Source: Chloroflexota bacterium
Lineage (GTDB): Bacteria > Chloroflexota > Dehalococcoidia > JACPQD01
Direction: 5' to 3'
Assembly: GCA_016190665.1 (NCBI GenBank)
Contig: JACPQD010000038.1
Coordinates: 1-64,000 of the forward strand
Length of the DNA: 64,000 bases
Position numbers and translations under genes: made by a program. Below the pieces are notes generated by a model. It worked only from the letters and a program-made list of their open reading frames with translations, made no database searches and was not told where the DNA came from. Below are positions 58,027 through 64,000 of this stretch, one piece after another (position 1 is the first letter of the stretch; the number at the start of each line of letters is the position of its first letter).

Positions 58027-59748
58027 CTACTTAGCCAGCCAGATATCCTGATACTTCTGGAAGCTGAACATGCCGATCAGCTTGCCGCGGTTTTTCACCT
58101 CCGGCCACATGCCGAGGAGATCGTCCCTCCAGAAAATCACCGGTTGGGCTGCCGCTTCGATCAGCCTGAGATCGAGCTCGCGAACTACTTTCATTCGCTC
58201 TGCGGGATCGAGGGTGCGCGATTGCTTTTCGAAGAGGTCCCAGATCTTAGGGTCGCTGTACCGCTGCCAGTTCATACCCCACGCGTCGCCCACCGGGGCG
58301 GCCCACCAGCGGGCCTCGTTCTGGGGATCGGGGTAGGCAAAACCGGCGTTCGTAGGATGCAGACTGAAGGCGCCCTGGTTCAGCAGGGCAGTCCGCACCG
58401 CCATCTCTTTCACGTCCAGCTCAACCTTGATGCCAATCTTTGACATCTGATCAGCAACGTACACAGCCTGCTCTTCAAAGCGCTTCTGCGCCACGACCAG
58501 CGCCTTTGCGGTGAAGCCGTTGGGGAAGCCCGCCTCGGCCAGCAATCTCCTGGCCTCGGCGATATCAGCATCCTTGGGCTGACGCCAGCCAGGCATCTTC
58601 AGAAGCTCTTCTTTGGGAACACCCCACGTACCTGGCACGAAGCTGCCCAACTCTCCATAGCCCCCTCCGAGAACGTCGATAGCGATTTGCCGGTCCATGG
58701 CGAGGTGCACTGCCTTCCGTACTCGGGCGTCGGTCCATGGCGCCTGCTGGGTGTTAAGGGTTAAGCCCGCACGAGTGTTGGACGGGTAGGGCGTTACAAT
58801 AGCCTCAGGCATGGTCTTCTTGATGATTTCGGCGTCAGCCGGAGTCAGCGCTGATTCCCCAGGTCCGGTTAACTTGACCCGCCCGGTGCGGAACGCAGCA
58901 AGCCGGGTTGCAGCGTCCCTGATAATGTAGAAAGTAGTGCCATCCACGTAGGGACGACCTGGCACGAAATAACCGGGGTTCTTGACATACTCCAGAGAGG
59001 TGCCCGATGTGTACGACTTAAACTTGTAAGGGCCGGTGCCCATAACATCGTTCTTCATGTGGCCCTTCTTTTCGACAAAGGCCCTGGAGTAGACAACCAT
59101 CCAACCGGAAGAAATCGCACTTAGAAAGGAGCTGGAAGGGTACTTCAGGACGAACTTCACGGTTTCTTTGTCAGGGGACTCTACCCTGTCGACGGCCGCT
59201 ATATCTGAGCGACGCTGGGAAATGACACCTCTGGGCGGATTAATCTGTCGCTCGAAACTGTACCGGACGTCCTCCGCCGTGAACGCGGTGCCATCATGAA
59301 ACTTGACGTTCCCGTACAGGTGGAAGGTATGGATCAGCCCATCCTGGCTTACTTCCCAACTCTTGGCTAAGTCGCCGATGACCTGCTCCGGGCTGTTGGG
59401 GTCAAACTGGGTGACGTTGCTATAGGCTAGCTGGACAGCCTGCTCCACCCTTTGCGACGATTCCTGATGCATATCGAAGCTGAGTGGGTCTCCCACGGTA
59501 GAGATGGTAAGAATGCCCCCATACCTGGGCCCCGACTCTGTCGAGGCGGGCTTGGAACTTGGCGTGGAAGCCACCGGCTTGGCTCCGGGCGAAGCGGCTG
59601 GTTTGCTGGCAGCCGTCGGCGCCTTGGCATCCGGTGGGACCCCAGGCTTCGATGTCGCGGTTGGCGCCACCGTGGGGGCGCAACTCACTACGACCAATCC
59701 GAGGATGGTAAGGCAACAAACCGTGGCGAAAGATCTCCTTGCCAACAT
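58027..59748 (-). CDS. ABC transporter substrate-binding lipoprotein (SBP_bac_5)
   Basis: Start MLARRSFATVCCLTILGLVVVSCAP at 59748; HTFHLYGNVKFHDGTAFTAEDVRYSFERQINPPRGVIS. Confidence 0.92.
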   Translation of the reverse strand: MLARRSFATVCCLTILGLVVVSCAPTVAPTATSKPGVPPDAKAPTAASKPAASPGAKPVASTPSSKPASTESGPRYGGILTISTVGDPLSFDMHQESSQRVEQAVQLAYSNVTQFDPNSPEQVIGDLAKSWEVSQDGLIHTFHLYGNVKFHDGTAFTAEDVRYSFERQINPPRGVISQRRSDIAAVDRVESPDKETVKFVLKYPSSSFLSAISSGWMVVYSRAFVEKKGHMKNDVMGTGPYKFKSYTSGTSLEYVKNPGYFVPGRPYVDGTTFYIIRDAATRLAAFRTGRVKLTGPGESALTPADAEIIKKTMPEAIVTPYPSNTRAGLTLNTQQAPWTDARVRKAVHLAMDRQIAIDVLGGGYGELGSFVPGTWGVPKEELLKMPGWRQPKDADIAEARRLLAEAGFPNGFTAKALVVAQKRFEEQAVYVADQMSKIGIKVELDVKEMAVRTALLNQGAFSLHPTNAGFAYPDPQNEARWWAAPVGDAWGMNWQRYSDPKIWDLFEKQSRTLDPAERMKVVRELDLRLIEAAAQPVIFWRDDLLGMWPEVKNRGKLIGMFSFQKYQDIWLAK

Positions 59749-59784
59749 CGTATCCCTCCTTTTTCGTTCATCTCCTGGCACAGA

Positions 59785-61155
59785 TCAACTGAGGAGCCGT
59801 ATCATCTCGGCTACGTCATCGACCTCCTCCAGGTGATTCACCATATCGATAACCTTCGATATGTCCCCTCCCGGGAAGCTCCGGTGCGCGTGGGCGGCGC
59901 AGTCGCGGAACTTGCTCTCCAACGACTCCCTGGTCATGGGCTTCCTGGTGTGCCCGTAGGGGTATTCGGTATAGCTGGAATACACACCCGTCTTGGTACG
60001 GATCTCCATCCTCGCGGGCGGCACCTCCTTGGGCCGGTAGTATGAGGCATCCAGCTTCGGGAATACCTTGCGCGCCAGGGCGAGCACCGCCGGGTCCTCG
60101 ATCGCGGACTCGGTGAAGTCATCCAGAGTGACCGCGCCCCTGATGAGAGCAACGGCCACGCAGTAGGGTATGCTGAACTGGGCGTTGGTGATGGTCCTGG
60201 GGTTCTGTTTCTCCTCGACGGGGTGAAACTCCATGTGAGGCTCCTGGTCGACGTAACCGACTACTTCCTCGATGTCCTCTGGCCTTATCTTGTGCTCCCG
60301 AGAGAGGGACAGGGCCAGGTCGACAAAGGTGTGATTGAAACGGCAGCATGGGTATGGCTTAAAGCCGACGTTGACTACCTCGAACCGCTTGCCCAGGTCA
60401 TCCCTCAATGGCGTCGGGTCGTACTTTCCCCCATGATAGACGTTGAACAGTCCCATCTGGCCTTCCATGCAGTTGGGGGAGCCGGTAATGCCTCTCTGGG
60501 CCGCCAGGGCGGAGAACACCCCTGACCGCGCAGCACATCCCACATCGAGGTTCTTGGTCATGACTCCGTCCCTGAGGCCCAGCAAGGTGCCGGCCGCCTG
60601 GCCGAAGGCTATCCCCAGGGCGCTGACAGTCTGCTCCTCCGTAAGGCCAAAGATTCGGGCTGAGGCCAAAGCGGCTCCCAAATTGCCGTAGACGGGTGCG
60701 CTCACAAACCCCGGCCATCGGCCGTCGCGTCGGGACAGCGCCATGCGGCAGATCATGTCGACGGCCACAGCGACAGAGGTGATGAATTCCTTGCCGCTGA
60801 CAGCGCCCTTGCGTTCGGCGGCCGCGAAGGCGCCAGAGACGACCGTGCAGCCGGAGTGTATCGTGGCGGTATCGTGAGTATCGTCGTAGTCAGCGCTGCG
60901 GGCCATGAAGCCGTTCACCAGCGCTGCATGGGGGGAAGGAGCTCTGATGCCGTAAGCGATGATGGAGCTCTCCGGCTTTCCTCCCAGCTCCTGGACAAGC
61001 CCGGCCAGGCCCTCGGCGCCTTCGGCAGCACTGCCAGCGAGGGTGGTGCCCAGAATGTCCAGTATAACCCTCTTGGTCGCCTCAATGGCAACTTGAGGCA
61101 GCTCCTCGTACGTCAGTCTCGTGGCCAGTTGGGCGAACCCCACGGCTGCATCCAT
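59785..61155 (-). CDS. MmgE/PrpD family protein
   Basis: Start MDAAVGFAQLATRLTYEELPQVAIEATKRVILDILGTTLAGS; SADYDDTHDTATIHSGCTVVSGAFAAAER; VGFKPYPCCRFNHTFVDLAL. Confidence 0.9.
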   Translation of the reverse strand: MDAAVGFAQLATRLTYEELPQVAIEATKRVILDILGTTLAGSAAEGAEGLAGLVQELGGKPESSIIAYGIRAPSPHAALVNGFMARSADYDDTHDTATIHSGCTVVSGAFAAAERKGAVSGKEFITSVAVAVDMICRMALSRRDGRWPGFVSAPVYGNLGAALASARIFGLTEEQTVSALGIAFGQAAGTLLGLRDGVMTKNLDVGCAARSGVFSALAAQRGITGSPNCMEGQMGLFNVYHGGKYDPTPLRDDLGKRFEVVNVGFKPYPCCRFNHTFVDLALSLSREHKIRPEDIEEVVGYVDQEPHMEFHPVEEKQNPRTITNAQFSIPYCVAVALIRGAVTLDDFTESAIEDPAVLALARKVFPKLDASYYRPKEVPPARMEIRTKTGVYSSYTEYPYGHTRKPMTRESLESKFRDCAAHAHRSFPGGDISKVIDMVNHLEEVDDVAEMIRLLS

Positions 61156-61415
61156 GAACTTCTCCTCCTTCGATCTCGAGATACGCGACGACTGTTGATG
61201 GATAGGCGCAATGGGCTCGAGATTCCTCAGGTCGCCTATCCCCACAAGTTGCATCAGCGAAATACCAGAATATCACCCGATGACAGCCTGTCGCAAGCCG
61301 GGCAATTGCGGATAGGTGGCGACAACGGCGATGCGGACTCCGAAGAAACGCACCACATCTAATGGCTCCAACGCAGACAAGCTCCCGACATACATCTCCT
61401 CCCCGTCTGGCGGGC

Positions 61416-62747
61416 CTAAGTGCCTCTAGCCACCTCCAGCGCTACCTCCCTGATCTCTTCGTCGGAGAGCAATCTCTTCCTCAAGTCTATTTCTGACTTT
61501 ATCTTGGCAACGACTCTCGGGATCAGGTCACGCTCTATCTGGACACCCGACGCCTTGAGCCTCTCGCTCACCACCAGATTTCCACTATCCCTGCCAACAT
61601 ACTCAACCTTCTTTCCGCCGAAGACCTCGGCAACAACAGGGGCATGTACTAGCGGGTCCACTGCCATCTCCACCAGATTCCCGTCGCCAGCCCACGAGAA
61701 ACTGTAGTCGCCCGTCACTGGCTTGCACCAGGCCACGCCGAAGCGAGTAAAGTCACGTACCAACCGCGCTATTCGGACCATCCTGTCCAAGCGTACCCCG
61801 GTCTTAACGCCATAAAGGATCTCCAGAGCCGCCACCACCTCCGCCAGGTCAGCCTGCATTGTGGAGGGTCCTAATCCATCAACCGAGGCCTCAACGATAT
61901 CGGCCCCTGCCTGCACGGCCGCTAGCGAACTGGCGACCGCAAGACCAAAGGGGTTGTGCGCGTGGATGACGATCTTGCAGGCGGGCGAAGTTGCCCTTTT
62001 TACCTGCGAGACTACGTACCTCCAAGCCTCAGGCCCCATCCCTCCCGAACCATCGAAGATAGCAATATAGTCCGCTCCAGCTTGCGAGACCGCCCGACAG
62101 TACTTTTCGAGATACTCAGGCGAAGCATAGGAAAGCATATTCACGTTGGGACGGCTCTTGAGGCCCTTCTCTTTGGCGTAGTGCACCAGTTCACATACGT
62201 GCTCGATCTGGTCGTCGACGCTCCTCTGCAAGAACCCCTCTCGCCAGCTCCCTCCCTTCCAGGCGGCCCTGCGGGCGCCTTCCAAGTAGAAGGCCGTGAT
62301 CTCATTAAGGGCCGGGTTTTGGATATCCATGAGGTCAAGTCCGGAGTCTGCAAAGCGTTCCACATCTGCTTTCTCCGAGCCTCCTCCGACACCTAGTTCC
62401 GCTCGCACCCCAGCCTGCCGCAGGTCTTTGATGAAAGCTTCGATATCCGGGTGCCACGTCATGGCGAGTTCCATCTGGGTTATCCCAGCATCTTCCAGCT
62501 CGACAGCCACACGTACCTTTTCCGCCCGCGTCATACCCGGTCCATGAGCGTGATTGATTGTCCGCAGCGTTATGTCTCGAATGACGACACTAGGTGGAAA
62601 CCGGAACGGAGCTAGCGCCTCGGCGTCGCGATTGTAGTGACTTACGGACCACTTTCTGGCCATGTAGGAACCCTCTTGCCTGTGCTTGGCCAGTTCTCCC
62701 CGGATCCAACGGACGTCCTCGTCACTCAGATAGTAGATTCCAGCCAC
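61416..62747 (-). CDS. HMGL-like (pyruvate carboxyltransferase superfamily) aldolase/lyase
   Basis: VVIRDITLRTINHAHGPGMTRAEKVRVAVELEDAGITQMELA; IVIHAHNPFGLAVASSLAAVQAGADIVEASVDGLG; GTG start 62747 with gggagg. Confidence 0.82.
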   Translation of the reverse strand: MAGIYYLSDEDVRWIRGELAKHRQEGSYMARKWSVSHYNRDAEALAPFRFPPSVVIRDITLRTINHAHGPGMTRAEKVRVAVELEDAGITQMELAMTWHPDIEAFIKDLRQAGVRAELGVGGGSEKADVERFADSGLDLMDIQNPALNEITAFYLEGARRAAWKGGSWREGFLQRSVDDQIEHVCELVHYAKEKGLKSRPNVNMLSYASPEYLEKYCRAVSQAGADYIAIFDGSGGMGPEAWRYVVSQVKRATSPACKIVIHAHNPFGLAVASSLAAVQAGADIVEASVDGLGPSTMQADLAEVVAALEILYGVKTGVRLDRMVRIARLVRDFTRFGVAWCKPVTGDYSFSWAGDGNLVEMAVDPLVHAPVVAEVFGGKKVEYVGRDSGNLVVSERLKASGVQIERDLIPRVVAKIKSEIDLRKRLLSDEEIREVALEVARGT

Positions 62748-62871
62748 GATTCTTTTCCTCCCGCGTTGAAAATACAACCGATGATTCGAGTTACAATACC
62801 GGGCTCCGCCGCGCGCCCCGTTTCCGTGAAGGAGAAGGCACATGTTCTCTCAGCCGAACTGGCCATGGCGA

Positions 62872-63747
62872 TTACACGGTCTTAAGGCGAGGATCAAGAA
62901 AGTCTCGCAAGGCATCTCCAAAGAGATTGAACCCAAGCGCTGTTGAAGTGATGGCCATGCCAGGCGCTACGACCATCCAGGGAGCCTGCTCGGCATAGTC
63001 TCGGGAAGCCCCCGTCAGCATGTTGCCCCAAGAAGGCTCGGGCGGGGGAACGCCCAAGCCCAGGAAGCTCATGGATGCTTCCAGCAAAATGGCTTGTCCC
63101 AGATTCGCCGTGGCGATAATGATGAGCGGGGCAAGAATGTTGGGGAAGATGTGTCTTGCGAGAACGCGCGCTGGAGAGGCGCCGATGCTGCGCGCACTCT
63201 CGATATATTGGAAACCCTTGGTCTCAATTGTACTCGCACGCACCACCCTGGCTATCCGGGGCGTGAATACCACCGAGATGGCGATGATTACGTTAAGGAC
63301 GCTGGTGCCCAAGGTAGCTACCAGGGCAAGGGCAAGGATTAGGCCCGGGAAGGCCATGATGGTATCGATACATCGCTGGAGGAATAGGTCAAGCCTACCC
63401 ATGAAGTAACCTGACAGCAGGCCAATCACCGACCCACCCGCCACGCTCACCGCCAGGGCAGCCAGGGAGACGCCCAGGGAAACCCGCGCACCGAAAATAA
63501 TGCGGCTCAGCACGTCTCGGCCGAACTCGTCTGTGCCCAAGAGATGGGGCCAGCCCGGGGCGAGAAAGACCCGGTCACTCTCGACCATCGTGGGGCTGAA
63601 GGGAGCAACGAGAGGGGCAGAAAGACCGGCGACAGCGACAAGTATCAGCACCAGGAGGCCGATAGCTCCGAGGAACTTGAGCCTGACAAACATGACAACT
63701 GGCTTCACTGGCACGCCTGCTAGATCCTGGTGCTGGATACTAAGCAT
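62872..63747 (-). CDS. ABC transporter permease (DppC/OppC-like)
   Basis: HLLGTDEFGRDVLSRIIFGARVSLGVSLAAL, EASMSFLGLGVPPPEPSWGNMLTGA, GFNLFGDALRDFLDPRLK. Confidence 0.92.
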   Translation of the reverse strand: MLSIQHQDLAGVPVKPVVMFVRLKFLGAIGLLVLILVAVAGLSAPLVAPFSPTMVESDRVFLAPGWPHLLGTDEFGRDVLSRIIFGARVSLGVSLAALAVSVAGGSVIGLLSGYFMGRLDLFLQRCIDTIMAFPGLILALALVATLGTSVLNVIIAISVVFTPRIARVVRASTIETKGFQYIESARSIGASPARVLARHIFPNILAPLIIIATANLGQAILLEASMSFLGLGVPPPEPSWGNMLTGASRDYAEQAPWMVVAPGMAITSTALGFNLFGDALRDFLDPRLKTV

Positions 63748-63853
63748 TACACCTCTCGGGTTGACTCGGGGGATGGATTTGCCAGCCTTGCCGCGGGTAC
63801 CCAGCGGAAATCGAAGGGCCGTCGTCTGAGCCTGGATTGCCCGTCAGCTCGTC

Positions 63854-64000
63854 TCAATACTGAACCCTGGGATCGAGCCAAGCGTACAGGAGGTCAACCG
63901 CCAAATTGGTAAGGGAGAAAACAACCGCAATCAGGAGTATCACCGTCTGAACGGTAGGATAGTCCCTGCGGAAGATGGCCATAACAAGGTACTGCCCCAA
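63854..64000 (-). CDS. ABC transporter permease (DppB/OppB-like), C-terminal part, truncated by window edge
   Basis: Minus-strand translation ...WGQYLVMAIFRRDYPTVQTVILLIAVVFSLTNLAVDLLYAWLDPRVQY*, matching the DppB tail (compare 28084-29040). Confidence 0.85.
   Translation of the reverse strand: MGQYLVMAIFRRDYPTVQTVILLIAVVFSLTNLAVDLLYAWLDPRVQY

Noticed and set aside
1-64000. rRNA or tRNA genes
   Set aside because: None recognised by eye; absence should be confirmed with tRNAscan-SE/barrnap.

Overview
This is a high-GC bacterial window; the gene content suggests an anaerobic Chloroflexota/Dehalococcoidia-like genome (inference, low confidence). Left to right it contains: (1) an IS-like transposase paired with a HARE-HTH-like accessory ORF; (2) trpC-trpF-trpB with no trpA next to them; (3) an acyl-CoA metabolism block of three acyl-CoA dehydrogenases, etfB, a ferredoxin-fused etfA and a family I CoA-transferase, plus a NarL-type two-component system; (4) a defence-island-like segment (~16.9-27.05 kb) with an OLD-like AAA ATPase/TOPRIM protein, a PD-(D/E)xK-like protein, a small class III nucleotide-cyclase-like protein and a type III restriction-modification pair whose Res subunit carries a HEPN-like C-terminus; (5) a large accessory catabolic/transport region (~27-64 kb) with seven intact peptide-type ABC substrate-binding lipoproteins plus two decayed remnants, two DppBC-type permease pairs (one truncated by the window edge), two paralogous glycyl radical enzymes with an unusual GCVQ active-site motif and one activase, three LUD-domain paralogs, and three WTDG(L/F)P(V/I)xPPT-family proteins. 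One of the last group is split in the ORF track by an in-frame UGA. Reading through gives a UGLC (UxxC) motif resembling the UGSC-type (seleno)protein pattern, immediately followed by a good bacterial SECIS-like hairpin. The two most promising leads are this candidate selenoprotein fusion (54765-56426) and the cyclase + PD-(D/E)xK pair (18854-21417). All family calls were made by eye; no searches were run.
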